Made by a program: the position numbers and the translations under genes
Assembly (NCBI RefSeq): GCF_042653925.1
Contig: NZ_JBHSFQ010000029.1
Coordinates: forward strand, 1 to 64,000
DNA length: 64,000 nt
Source: Nocardiopsis_B mangrovi
GTDB lineage: Bacteria > Actinomycetota > Actinomycetes > Streptosporangiales > Streptosporangiaceae
Direction: 5' to 3'
In this document: piece by piece, positions 34,259-42,737 of the stretch
How the letters are laid out: the number at the start of each line of letters is the position of its first letter
How positions within the stretch are numbered: position 1 is the stretch's first letter
The notes under the pieces: model-generated
The model's database searches: none
What the model was told of the DNA's origin: nothing
Seen by the model: only the letters and a program-made list of their open reading frames with translations

Positions 34259-35554
34259 TCATCCGCCGGCGGCCGCGCCCGCCCCGCGCTCGCGGACGAC
34301 CAGGATGAGGCCGGCGCCGGCCAGGGGGCCGGCTGCGAGCGTGGCGAACGCGGCCAGGAAGGAGCCCGTGGCGGCGAACACCGGTCCGATGACGGCCGGT
34401 ACCAGTACCGCTCCGAGCTGCCAGAACGCGTTGATCGCGCCTGCCGCGGATCCCGCGGCGGCGGTCCCGGACAGCAGCGGCGCCATCGCCGCGATGAGTG
34501 GGCTGTAGGCGTAGGCGCCGATCCCCAGCAGCGGGGCGAACCACAGGAACTGCGCGTAGGTGTCGAGGGTGCCGAAGACGAGCAGGGCGGCGCCGAAGAA
34601 GGCCAGCAGGACCGCGATCGGCGTCCGCGGGCCGAGCCCGAACAGGTCGCACACCCAGCCGACCGCCAGCTTCGCCGCGATCGCGATGCCCGCGAAGATG
34701 ATCAGCACGTTTCCCGCCCGGACGGGGTCGATCCCGCTGCCGGCGGTCATCAGCGTGTTCGACCAGGTGACGAAGCCGTAGGTGCCCCACAGTCCGCCGA
34801 AGCCGGCGCAACCGAGCAGCAGGAGATCGCGGTTGCGCAGGACCGAGCGGATGTCGGGCAGTTCGCCCCGCGTGCGTTCCGCGGCCTGTGCGCCGTTGCG
34901 GACGAGCAGCAGGCAGGCGAGGGCGATCGCCATCGTGGCAGCCCCGAAGAGGTGATAGGACACCCGCCAGTCCGCGGCGGCGAGCAGCACGGGCACGACC
35001 GCGTTGGCCACGACGGTACCGAGCGAGGTGGCGTTCATGAAGACCCCGGTCGCCAGGCCCCGCCGGTCCGGGGCGAACCAGGTGGCGATCAGCTTGAGGC
35101 CGGCGGCGAAGTCGACCCCCGCGAAGAACCCGACGAGAGCCTGGAGGAAGAGGCCGAGCGGGATCGAGTCGGCGGATCCGAACAGCACCATCGCGAGCCC
35201 GGCGCCCAGCCCGGAAACGCCCAGCACCAGTCGGCTGCCGAGCCGGTCGACGAGCACGCCGCAGCCGGCGTTCGACAGCACATAGCCCAGGTAGTACCCG
35301 GTGGCGAACAACCCGAGGGCGGCCAAGGGCACGTCCAGGGACTCACTCACCGAGGCGGACGCCGGACCCCATGCCGAGCGGTCGATCGAGGTCATGGTGA
35401 ACGCGGTCCACGCCATGAACAGGACCACCCACCGGTAGGCCGAGGCGGTCGTCGTGCCGGTCCGGGGCGGACTGACGCTCGTCAATGAGGACTCCAGGGG
35501 CGAGGCGCGGCACGGCCGCGTTCGGATGAAGGCGTTCCGGGGGAACGGCTCCAT
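34259..35554 (-). CDS. MFS transporter
   Basis: A 431-residue 12-helix transporter starting MEPFPRNAFIR. Helix 1 begins near YRWVVLFMAWTAFTMTSIDR, and the motif-A region is GVLVDRLGSRLVLGVSGLGAG. WFAPDRRGLATGVFMNATSLGTVVANAV resembles the phthalate/glucarate permease branch (anion:cation symporters). The substrate was not identified. It is divergent from cas3 with about 190 bases between and is not part of the CRISPR system. A TACACT -10 lies 15 bases upstream of the ATG on the minus strand. Confidence 0.82.
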   Translation of the reverse strand: MEPFPRNAFIRTRPCRASPLESSLTSVSPPRTGTTTASAYRWVVLFMAWTAFTMTSIDRSAWGPASASVSESLDVPLAALGLFATGYYLGYVLSNAGCGVLVDRLGSRLVLGVSGLGAGLAMVLFGSADSIPLGLFLQALVGFFAGVDFAAGLKLIATWFAPDRRGLATGVFMNATSLGTVVANAVVPVLLAAADWRVSYHLFGAATMAIALACLLLVRNGAQAAERTRGELPDIRSVLRNRDLLLLGCAGFGGLWGTYGFVTWSNTLMTAGSGIDPVRAGNVLIIFAGIAIAAKLAVGWVCDLFGLGPRTPIAVLLAFFGAALLVFGTLDTYAQFLWFAPLLGIGAYAYSPLIAAMAPLLSGTAAAGSAAGAINAFWQLGAVLVPAVIGPVFAATGSFLAAFATLAAGPLAGAGLILVVRERGAGAAAGG

Positions 35555-35744
35555 GCCTACATCCGGAGTGTAGTGGCGTGATCGCGAACGGTAATAGTCT
35601 CCGGTGGCGGCGACCGGTCGTCGCTGTCGGGGGCGTGTGGGAGGTTGTTCCGCACCGGCGGACGAGAGGACGAGAGGAGCGGCGCCGAATGGACACGGCC
35701 GCGGAACGGGCACATGGCGGGAAACGGGCAGCGGAGGTGCGCAG

Positions 35745-38228
35745 ATGATCCCGGAGCTCGTGCGCCCCTGGGCCAAACACAACAAGCACGGTACGCACGC
35801 GCTGGTCTGCCACCTGATCGACACGATGGAGGTGGCCCACGCCCTGTATCCGATCTTCCTCGGACCGAAGGTGCGCCGGGAACTCGAAGAGACCTTCGCC
35901 CCGCTGGAGGGCGACGCCCGCGGCTGGGTGGCCCTGCTGTGCGGCCTGCACGACCTCGGCAAGTACACGCCCGCGTTCCAGTCGTTGGTGCTGGAGGTGG
36001 CCAAGGCGCGCTTTCCGGCGGAACACCACGCGATCCTCGCGAAATGCGCGCCCGCCCGGAAGCTCGCCGGCCTCGACACCAAGCACGGACTGTCCACCGC
36101 GCTGCATATGGCGGCGATGCTGGAGGACGTCGGCGCAGGGCGGGACACCGCGATCACGATCGGCCATGTGCTGGGCGGACACCACGGCTGGTTCCCGGAG
36201 CCCGGCATGCTGAGGGACATTCGAGGGAAGAGCGACCTGGGCGATCGGACCTGGCGCGAGGCTCGATCGTCCATGGTCTGCCGCATCGCGCAGGTCGCCG
36301 AGCTGGAGTTCGACGACTTCCGCTGGTCCGAAGTCGGGATGTCGGCGCTCGGCGCGATCGCGTTGGCCGGGCTCACGACCATCTCCGACTGGGTGGCGTC
36401 CGACTCCTCCTTCTTCCCTTACGAGTCCGCTCCCGATGACCTGCCCGCCTACCGGGAACGGGCTCGGACCCACGCGGCTCGGGCGCTCGCCGAGACCGGT
36501 TGGTCGCCCTGGCGGCCACGTGAGGGAACCGGCTTCACCGACCTGTTCGAGAAGGAGCCCCGGCCGGTCCAGACTGCCGTGGAGAAGTGCCTGGAGAACT
36601 GCGTGGAGCCGGGCGTCCTGGTGGTCGAGGCCCCTACCGGCGAAGGCAAGACCAAGGCCGGCCTGTACGCCGCGGCGCGCCTGGCGAGCCGGCTCGGATT
36701 GGGCGGCCTGTACCTCGCCACGCCCACCAAGGAGCTGAGCAGGCAGGCCAGGGATGACGTACGGGAACTCCTCACAGCGACGGGATCCGACCTGGACGTC
36801 AACCTCGTCTACTCCGGCGCGGCCAAGGAGAGGAGCGAGGAGCGCCGGGCCGATGAGCGGAAGGAGGAGAAGGGAAGGTCCATCAGCCCTGCGGGCGTCG
36901 GCCACGAGCAGCAGGACGGAGAGGAGAGCGAGGAAGGAGCGCAGGACCCGCGGGAGTGGTTCACCCGGAAGAAGGGCCTGGCGTTTCCGGTGGGGGTGGG
37001 CACGGTCGACCAGGCCCTCAAGTCCGTGATCCGCAGCGGACACAACTTCCTCGGGATGACCGCGCTCGGCAACAAGGTCGTGCTCATCGACGAGGTGCAC
37101 TCCTACGACGCCTACACCGGCCTGCTCGTCCAGCAACTCATGTGGTTCTGCGGTCTGATGGGTGTCCCGGTGGTACTGATGTCGGCCACCCTCACCGGGA
37201 AGAGTCGCTGCGAGCTCATCGAGCAGTGGCGGGCGGGGGCTGAGGGGCGGTACGCGAACGTCGAGAGCGTCGGTTCGCCGCGGGCCGGTTCGTGGCAGGT
37301 CACCTGGAGTGGCGGGACCGGAGCCCGGCTCCCGGTCGAACCGTCGAAGGAGACCGCCGGGCGAGGCAGGGTCCGCGTGGAGCGCGGTGGCGACTCCCCT
37401 CAGGCCATCGCGCAACGGGCGGTCGCCGAAGTGGGGGAGGAGGGGACGGCACTGGTCGTCCTGAACACGGTGCGGCGGGCCGGCGACGTCCGTGACCGGA
37501 TCGCGGCTCTGCTCGACGGCAGGCGGAAACGTCCCGAACTCGTCTTCTTCACGGGCGACCACAAGAACGCCGAACGGCTGGCCATACGCGACCGGCTCGC
37601 TGCCTGCCTGGGCAAGGACACTCCGCGCGACCGGCACGCCATCGTCGTGGGGACGCAGGTCCTTGAGCACGGGCTTGATATGGACGCGGATCTCCTGATC
37701 TCGGACCTGTGCCCGATCGACCTCCTCTTTCAGCGCGTCGGCCGTCTGCACCGCCACAACAGGCCGTACCGGCCCGAGCGGCTCCGGAACCCGGTGCTGG
37801 TGGTCGCCGACGTCGACCCGGCCGAACGGGAGGCCAGACCGCCCAGTCGGCGCGACAGCCTGGTCTTCACGGCCGGGGTGTGGACGGTCTACTCCACCTG
37901 GCTCCTGGGGCGCAGCCGTGTGGTGCTGGGCGAGGTCCTGGATCGAGGGGAATGGGATCCGCTGAAGGAGATCGGCGGCCTGATCCACCGGGTCTACGCG
38001 GATGGGGTACAGCTCATCGAAAAGGGCTGGGAGAACGCCTGGGCACGGGCGAGGGAGTCGCATCGGCGGCAGACGGACAAGCGCGATTTCCACGCCCGTT
38101 CGGTGATGGTCTCGGCGACGAAGTCGGCATCGACCGTCCTGCGCCTGACCGAACGCTCGGGCCCCGCCGGCCGCACCCGCCTCTCCCACCGGGGGAGCGG
38201 CGACGGCTCCGGCGGGCCTAGAGGTTGA
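35745..38228 (+). CDS. cas3: Type I-E CRISPR nuclease-helicase
   Basis: An 827-residue Cas3. The N-terminal HD nuclease has His69-Asp70 in CGLHDLGKYTPAFQ and HHAILAK and GHVLGGHHGWF downstream. The SF2 helicase has Walker A APTGEGKTK (about 294-302), DEVH at about 449-452, MSATLTG motif III and VGTQVLEHGLDMDAD with QRVGRLHRH (motifs V, VI). A charged insertion of about 40 residues (KERSEERRADERKEEK onward) lies between Walker A and DEVH. Cas3 is recruited by Cascade to unwind and degrade target DNA. GGAGGTG is 6 bases upstream of the ATG. It is separated from cas8e by 435 bases that hold the small toxin-like gene. Confidence 0.95.
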   Translation: MIPELVRPWAKHNKHGTHALVCHLIDTMEVAHALYPIFLGPKVRRELEETFAPLEGDARGWVALLCGLHDLGKYTPAFQSLVLEVAKARFPAEHHAILAKCAPARKLAGLDTKHGLSTALHMAAMLEDVGAGRDTAITIGHVLGGHHGWFPEPGMLRDIRGKSDLGDRTWREARSSMVCRIAQVAELEFDDFRWSEVGMSALGAIALAGLTTISDWVASDSSFFPYESAPDDLPAYRERARTHAARALAETGWSPWRPREGTGFTDLFEKEPRPVQTAVEKCLENCVEPGVLVVEAPTGEGKTKAGLYAAARLASRLGLGGLYLATPTKELSRQARDDVRELLTATGSDLDVNLVYSGAAKERSEERRADERKEEKGRSISPAGVGHEQQDGEESEEGAQDPREWFTRKKGLAFPVGVGTVDQALKSVIRSGHNFLGMTALGNKVVLIDEVHSYDAYTGLLVQQLMWFCGLMGVPVVLMSATLTGKSRCELIEQWRAGAEGRYANVESVGSPRAGSWQVTWSGGTGARLPVEPSKETAGRGRVRVERGGDSPQAIAQRAVAEVGEEGTALVVLNTVRRAGDVRDRIAALLDGRRKRPELVFFTGDHKNAERLAIRDRLAACLGKDTPRDRHAIVVGTQVLEHGLDMDADLLISDLCPIDLLFQRVGRLHRHNRPYRPERLRNPVLVVADVDPAEREARPPSRRDSLVFTAGVWTVYSTWLLGRSRVVLGEVLDRGEWDPLKEIGGLIHRVYADGVQLIEKGWENAWARARESHRRQTDKRDFHARSVMVSATKSASTVLRLTERSGPAGRTRLSHRGSGDGSGGPRG

Positions 38229-38234
38229 GTTGAG

Positions 38235-38262
38235 GGTGAGCCCCAGGCATCAGGGGCTCACC
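38235..38262. terminator. Bidirectional terminator between cas3 and the small membrane-peptide gene
   Basis: A perfect 10-bp stem GGTGAGCCCC/GGGGCTCACC with an 8-base loop. It begins 6 bases after the cas3 stop and 18 bases beyond the stop of the minus-strand peptide gene, so it can serve both convergent transcripts. Confidence 0.8.
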
Positions 38263-38279
38263 ACTCGAGGGCACACTAA

Positions 38280-38399
38280 CTACCTCAATAACACGATCAC
38301 GATGATCACAACCGTCATGGAGTTTGCGAGGCCGACGAGACAGGCGGTGAGCTGGTCGGAGACGGACAGTCGGCCCTCGATGTGGAGCGTGGAGGTCAC
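38280..38399 (-). CDS. 39-residue membrane peptide, CreT-like toxin candidate
   Basis: Too short for ordinary gene callers. GTG start at 38399, AGGAGA ribosome site at 38414-38409, stop TAG at 38282-38280. The product begins VTSTLHIEGRLSVSDQLTAC and ends with a hydrophobic run MTVVIIVIVLLR, suggesting a single membrane-spanning segment with a charged end. Its last codons TTA TTG AGG are rare in high-GC actinobacteria. Promoter elements and a terminator flank it. Its promoter contains a PAM-flanked 13-nt match to the seed of a crRNA-like RNA encoded next to it on the opposite strand. By analogy with creT toxins located among cas genes, it would be toxic when Cascade is lost. No similarity to a named toxin was recognised. 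Confidence 0.6.
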   Translation of the reverse strand: MTSTLHIEGRLSVSDQLTACLVGLANSMTVVIIVIVLLR

Positions 38400-38439
38400 T
38401 TGGGGGGTTCTCCTAACTCAGTGATGAGACCCTGACAGT

Positions 38440-38468
38440 AGCATAATCCAAGTGTGCATGTTCAATAA
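38440..38468 (-). promoter_or_regulatory. Promoter of the small membrane-peptide gene
   Basis: On the minus strand a TATGCT -10 box (38445-38440) is preceded at 17 bases by TTATTG (38468-38463); TTGAAC overlaps it at 38465-38460. Transcription would begin near 38433 and give a leader of about 34 bases with the AGGAGA site. The seed match for the crRNA-like RNA lies between these boxes. Confidence 0.55.
38450..38465 (+). promoter_or_regulatory. Cascade target site: AAG PAM plus 13-nt seed match
   Basis: AAG at 38450-38452 is followed by TGTGCATGTTCAA (38453-38465), identical to the first 13 bases of the crRNA-like spacer at 38529-38541. AAG is the classic type I-E PAM and is on the correct side. 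The match stops at base 13, so interference would not be expected but stable Cascade binding would. That binding would cover the promoter of the peptide gene. Confidence 0.6.
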
Positions 38469-38499
38469 GTGGTACCTCCTGTGCTCCGGTACAGTCCAA

Positions 38500-38575
38500 C
38501 GACATCCCGGCTGTCCTGGGGTGGTCCCTGTGCATGTTCAAGTGGGACATCGGCCCCGCAAGGCGGGGGAGGAGT
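38500..38575 (+). ncRNA. crRNA-like CreA-type antitoxin RNA (degenerate repeat-spacer-degenerate repeat)
   Basis: First pseudo-repeat 38500-38528: a hairpin CCCGG/CC(T)GGG at 38506-38520 is followed by an 8-base handle GTGGTCCC, where array repeats have hairpin plus ATGGCCCG. Pseudo-spacer 38529-38548 (20 nt) begins TGTGCATGTTCAA. Second pseudo-repeat from about 38549 carries CCCCGC-AAG-GCGGGG (38554-38568), nearly the array hairpin. A 20-nt spacer is 12 nt shorter than the 32-nt array spacers, two 6-nt Cas7 steps. A TACAGT -10 at 38490-38495 would start the RNA close to 38502. Cas6e processing into a Cascade-bound guide is inferred from geometry. Confidence 0.6.
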
Positions 38576-38663
38576 CAGCGGCGGCAGCGTGTTCGCGTTG
38601 TCGCCGCTTCCACCCGCCGCTTCTCGCTAAGGTGGGCGTGGCCTGCCTACCCCCGGAGTTCTG

Positions 38664-40280
38664 GTGCCCTCCTGCAATCTATTGAGCGAGCAGTGGCTCC
38701 CCGTCGTCACCGTCGACGGTGAGTCCGAACTGCTCAGCCTCGGTGATGTATTCAGACATGCACGTGGCCTGCGTTGTCTCCAAGGTGAAGCACCCATTGT
38801 CACGGCCGCCCTCTATCGACTGCTGCTGGCCTTCCTGCACCGTGTCCACGAGGGCCCCGCAACAGAGGGCGAGTGGGCGGAGCTGTGGCGCAACGGCGTC
38901 GATACCGGGCGGCTGGACGCCTACGAGGCCGCCCACCGGGATGAGTTCTGGCTCCTCGGCGGAGAACGGCCGTTCTTCCAATGCCCCGAACTGGCCGATG
39001 TTCCGCCGAAACCGGCCACCCACCTGCTGCTCTACCGGGCCAAGGGCAACAACACCACACTCTTCGACCACGCGACCGACGAGGAGCGGCCCGACCTGCC
39101 CGCCGACGCCGCCGCCCGCTGGCTGGTCACCGTCCAGGCGTTCGACACTGGCGGCACCAAGACGCCCTACCGGCCCGGGGGCACCAAGAGCTCCAAAGCC
39201 GGTCTCGGCAACTACTTCGGGACCGTTCTCCTGGAGGGCGCGACCCTGTGGGAGACGCTCCTCCTCAACGCCGTCGTGTACGACCCCCCGGGCGGTCGGC
39301 CGCTGGCCACGACCACGCCTGGGGACCGGGCGATCTGGGAACGCGAACACCCACCGGGCCCCGCGCCCGTTGCGAGCGCCTTCCCTCAAGGGTGGGTCGA
39401 CCTCCTCACCTGGCCGTCCCGGCGGATCCTGTTGCACAGCAAGGAGAAGGACGGGCGGGTGTACGTGGACGGCGCGGTGGTCGCGCCGGGCACCCAGCTC
39501 GGCGCGGAACTCATCGAGATCGAGGCGATGGCGGCATTCCGACGTAGGGGGGGCAAGAAACTCATCTATGACCCGGTCCGCCTGGAGATGCTGCGCGGTG
39601 TCTGGCGGCATGCCACGGATCTGCTCCTCCCCGCCCGGGCGGTAGGGGAGCGCCGGCGCCCGCAGACGATCGACGAAGTGGCCAGGCTGGTCGATCTGAG
39701 GTTCCTGGACGAACGGAAAGCCGTCACCCTCCGGGTATTCGGCCAGAAGCTCATGTCCAACCCGGGCGCGGTCGAGTACTGGTCGGAGGAGGCGTTGCCG
39801 ATCAAGCTCGCCCTGCTCCGGGCGCAGGACACCGGGTGGAACCTGGAGCAGCTCCTCGGGCGGGCCGTGAAGCTGGCCGACGCCGTCGGTGACGAACTCC
39901 AGCGCACGGTCGTCAACTACCACGAGGGACTGCGGAGCAGGTTCGACCGGCGCAAGCACCAGAGCTTTCTCGCCGAGCGCTACTGGCCCCGGCTCGACGC
40001 CGAGTTCGCGCTGCTCCTCAGTGACCTGGGCGACCTGGTGACCCGGTACGAACCGGACTCACCGGAAGGGCGGGAGGAGAGCCGCGGGCTGTTCGAACGC
40101 TGGCGGCGGCACGTGGACACCACGGCCAAGGAAGCGGTCGGCGCCTGGATCGACGAGTTCCCCGGTGGCTCACCGCGCCAGATCCTGGAGGTCGCGCGCG
40201 CCGAGATGATCTTCCTCGGCGCGCTGAACGACCTCACCGACGTCTATCGGCACGAGATCCGCCAATACACCGGGAGCTGA
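38664..40280 (+). CDS. cas8e: Cascade large subunit Cas8e (CasA/Cse1)
   Basis: A 538-residue Cse1. The N-terminal NLLSEQWLPVVTVDGESELLSLGDVFRHA and FNxxE-type segments (EFWLLGGERPFFQC, then GTKSSKAGLGNYFGTVLLEGATLWETLLLN) are family features. The C-terminal four-helix bundle runs from about residue 360. Cse1 reads the PAM and recruits Cas3 in the type I-E complex. The GTG at 38664 follows CGGAG. It is first of five contiguous Cascade genes. The upstream gap of 435 bases carries the creTA-like module. Confidence 0.93.
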   Translation: MPSCNLLSEQWLPVVTVDGESELLSLGDVFRHARGLRCLQGEAPIVTAALYRLLLAFLHRVHEGPATEGEWAELWRNGVDTGRLDAYEAAHRDEFWLLGGERPFFQCPELADVPPKPATHLLLYRAKGNNTTLFDHATDEERPDLPADAAARWLVTVQAFDTGGTKTPYRPGGTKSSKAGLGNYFGTVLLEGATLWETLLLNAVVYDPPGGRPLATTTPGDRAIWEREHPPGPAPVASAFPQGWVDLLTWPSRRILLHSKEKDGRVYVDGAVVAPGTQLGAELIEIEAMAAFRRRGGKKLIYDPVRLEMLRGVWRHATDLLLPARAVGERRRPQTIDEVARLVDLRFLDERKAVTLRVFGQKLMSNPGAVEYWSEEALPIKLALLRAQDTGWNLEQLLGRAVKLADAVGDELQRTVVNYHEGLRSRFDRRKHQSFLAERYWPRLDAEFALLLSDLGDLVTRYEPDSPEGREESRGLFERWRRHVDTTAKEAVGAWIDEFPGGSPRQILEVARAEMIFLGALNDLTDVYRHEIRQYTGS

Positions 40281-40282
40281 GC

Positions 40283-40864
40283 GTGATCCTGGAAGACCCG
40301 AACCCGCGATCCCCGCATCGGGCGTTCGTGGACCGGCTGTACCGGCTCGGCGGTGAGCTTGATTCGAAGAAGCCGCAGGTCGTCGCGCGGTCCCGGAGGG
40401 TCCTTGCCCGACTGCGGAGAGGGCTCACCGACGACCGGTATCTGGGCGAAGGGTTCGACCTCGTCCTCCCCCATCAGATCCCCGAACGGCACGAACCCCG
40501 GTGCCTGCTGGTCGCCGGGCTGTTCGCGCTCAACCCGCACACCACGGCGCGCGCCGCGGAGCGGTGGCGGCTGTGCGCCGCCCTCGCCGAGGCCGGGTCC
40601 TCGGGCGCGGCCGACGCACGCGTGCGGCAACTGATCGCCGCCACGCAGACGGGCGGCCTCGACTACCGCCTGCGCCAAGCGGTCCAGCTCATCGGCGGCG
40701 CACGACCGCGGATGCCGCTCGACTACGAACAGCTCCTGTGGGACCTCATCCACCTCGACGGTGACGAGTCCCGGGCCGCCAAGGTCCGCGTCCGCTGGGC
40801 GCGCGACTTCAAGCACCGCGTGTACCGCCAGACCTCCCAGAAGGAAGCGGCAGCAGCAGAATGA
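40283..40864 (+). CDS. cse2: Cascade small subunit Cse2 (CasB/Cas11)
   Basis: A 193-residue helical protein with the Cse2 pattern: AFVDRLYRLGG, GEGFDLVLPHQIPERHEPRCLLVAGLFAL, and the C-terminal MPLDYEQLLWDLIHLDGDESRAAKVRVRWARDF. Two copies line the inner face of Cascade and hold the displaced strand. It starts two bases after the cas8e stop and overlaps cas7e by four bases. Confidence 0.93.
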   Translation: MILEDPNPRSPHRAFVDRLYRLGGELDSKKPQVVARSRRVLARLRRGLTDDRYLGEGFDLVLPHQIPERHEPRCLLVAGLFALNPHTTARAAERWRLCAALAEAGSSGAADARVRQLIAATQTGGLDYRLRQAVQLIGGARPRMPLDYEQLLWDLIHLDGDESRAAKVRVRWARDFKHRVYRQTSQKEAAAAE

Positions 40865-42024
40865 TCATCGAGCTCCACCTCCTCCAGTCGTTCCCCACGA
40901 GCAACCTCAACCGCGACGACATGGGGCAGCCGAAGTCGGTCACCTTCGGCGGCGCCATTCGCGGCCGGGTGTCCAGCCAGAGCCTCAAGAGGTCCGCGCG
41001 GACACTGTTCCCCGAGGTCGGGCTCGCCGAAGGGGAGACCGCGAAACGCACCAAGCGCCTCCTCCAGCAGGCCGCGAACCGGCTGGTCCCGGACGGGCGG
41101 GGAGAGGCGGGCAACGAGGACCGGACCGTCGTCCGCGAGGCGCTGCGGCAGATGGGGTTCGGGGTCAACGGCGCCACCGACCTCACCGAGTACCTGCTGT
41201 TCGTGAAGGCCACGGCGGTCGACTCCCTCGCCGAGCACTGCAAGGAGAACCGCGAGCGGCTGCTCAAGGACGCGGCCAAACGGGAGAAGGACCCCAAGGG
41301 CAGCGAGAAGAAGAAGCCGGACAGCGAGACGCTGAAGGTCGCCAAGACGATTCTCGACGCCCGCAGGTCCGTCGACATCGCCCTGTTCGGACGGATGATC
41401 GCCGACAACAAGGACTTCAACGTCGACGCCGCGTCCCAGGTCGCCCATGCCATCTCCACGCACGCGGTGGCGGTGGAGTTCGACTTCTACACCGCCGTGG
41501 ACGACCTGAAGCCCGACGCCGAGGCCGGCGCGGACATGATCGGCACGGTCGACTTCAACGCCGCCTGCTACTACCGCTACGCCAACCTCGACCTCGGCCA
41601 GCTGCGGCGCAACCTGTTCGGAACGGTTCCCGAGCTGAAGGCGGAGGACGAGGACCTGCTGAAGCGGGCGACCAGCGCCTGGCTGAACGCCTTCGTCCGG
41701 GCGGTCCCCAGCGGGAAGCAGAACTCCATGGCCGCCCTCACCCAGCCCGACGCCCTGCTCGCCGTCGTGCGGGACAGCGGCGCGTGGAACCTGGCCAACG
41801 CCTTCCTGAACCCGGTCGAGGGGACCGGGGTCATGGAGACCTCCACCCGGCGGATGTGGGAGCACTTCTCCGAGCTCCGCCACTTCTACGGCGACGACGG
41901 GATCCGCACGGTCGCGATGGCCTCCCTCTCCGGCGACCTCGACGCGCTGGGGGTCCCGCGGCAGGAGCGTGCCGACACACTCCCCGCCTTCGTCGGAAAG
42001 GTCCTGGGAGAGCACGGTGGCTGA
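40861..42024 (+). CDS. cas7e: Cascade backbone subunit Cas7e (CasC/Cse4)
   Basis: A 387-residue Cas7e. It begins with MIIELHLLQSFPTSNLNRDDMGQPKSVTFGG and continues with the RGRVSSQSLKRSARTLF motif and the ALFGRMIADNKDFNVDAASQVAHAIS segment typical of the family. Six copies bind the spacer in 6-nt steps. The sequence is full length with no oddity. It overlaps cas5e by eight bases. Confidence 0.95.
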   Translation: MIIELHLLQSFPTSNLNRDDMGQPKSVTFGGAIRGRVSSQSLKRSARTLFPEVGLAEGETAKRTKRLLQQAANRLVPDGRGEAGNEDRTVVREALRQMGFGVNGATDLTEYLLFVKATAVDSLAEHCKENRERLLKDAAKREKDPKGSEKKKPDSETLKVAKTILDARRSVDIALFGRMIADNKDFNVDAASQVAHAISTHAVAVEFDFYTAVDDLKPDAEAGADMIGTVDFNAACYYRYANLDLGQLRRNLFGTVPELKAEDEDLLKRATSAWLNAFVRAVPSGKQNSMAALTQPDALLAVVRDSGAWNLANAFLNPVEGTGVMETSTRRMWEHFSELRHFYGDDGIRTVAMASLSGDLDALGVPRQERADTLPAFVGKVLGEHGG

Positions 42025-42736
42025 GCCGGCCGTGCTGGCGCTGCGGTTCGAAGCGCCGATGCAGTCCTGGGGCGTGCGCTCCCGCTTCACCTACCGGGAC
42101 ACCTCCTTGGAGCCGACCAAGTCCGGTGTGGTGGGGCTGCTCGGAGCCGCGCTCGGCGTCGAGCGCACCGACGCGGCCGGGATCTCCCGGCTCGCCGGGC
42201 TGCGGATGGCCGTGCGGGTGGAGCGCGAGGGGATCCTCGAACGCGACTACCAGGTCACCACCGACGTGCCCACCACCAAGGGCACCGGCCACCGCAACGT
42301 GGTCAGCCACCGCTACTACCTGGCCGACGCGCTGTTCCTCGTGCTCCTCGAAGGCGATCGCACCTACGCGGAACGCCTGCGCGACGCGGTCCTGCACCCC
42401 ACCTGGCCGCTGTTCTTCGGCCGCAAGGCCCACGTCCCGGCCTGCCCCCTGATCCTGCCCGAGGAGTGGGGGCTCGGCACCGGCATCCGCCCCGAGGCGA
42501 CCCTGGAGGAGGTCCTGCAATCCCACCCCTGGCAGGAGGACCGCCCGGAGCAGAGGTCCGACACCGCGACCGTCCCCGATCTGCGCGCCGTCATCGAGGT
42601 CCCCGCCGCCCGAAGCGACGCCGAGCCCAGGTACGACGTCCCGGTCACCTTCGCCTCGGGCAGGCGCGAGTTCCGGCAACGGTATGTGCGCGTATCCCAC
42701 ATCCCCATCCCCCCGGTCGAAAGTGCGAGCCCCTGA
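42017..42736 (+). CDS. cas5e: Cascade subunit Cas5e (CasD)
   Basis: A 239-residue Cas5e. LALRFEAPMQSWGVRSRFTYRDTSLEPTKSGVVGLLGAALG is the Cas5 RRM start, and the DYQVTTDVPTTKGTGHRNVVSHRYYLADA block is family-typical. It binds the 5' handle of crRNA. The start at the GTG 42017, behind GGGAGAG and overlapping cas7e by eight bases, was preferred over a frame open from 41969. Confidence 0.93.
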   Translation: MAEPAVLALRFEAPMQSWGVRSRFTYRDTSLEPTKSGVVGLLGAALGVERTDAAGISRLAGLRMAVRVEREGILERDYQVTTDVPTTKGTGHRNVVSHRYYLADALFLVLLEGDRTYAERLRDAVLHPTWPLFFGRKAHVPACPLILPEEWGLGTGIRPEATLEEVLQSHPWQEDRPEQRSDTATVPDLRAVIEVPAARSDAEPRYDVPVTFASGRREFRQRYVRVSHIPIPPVESASP

Positions 42737-42737
42737 C

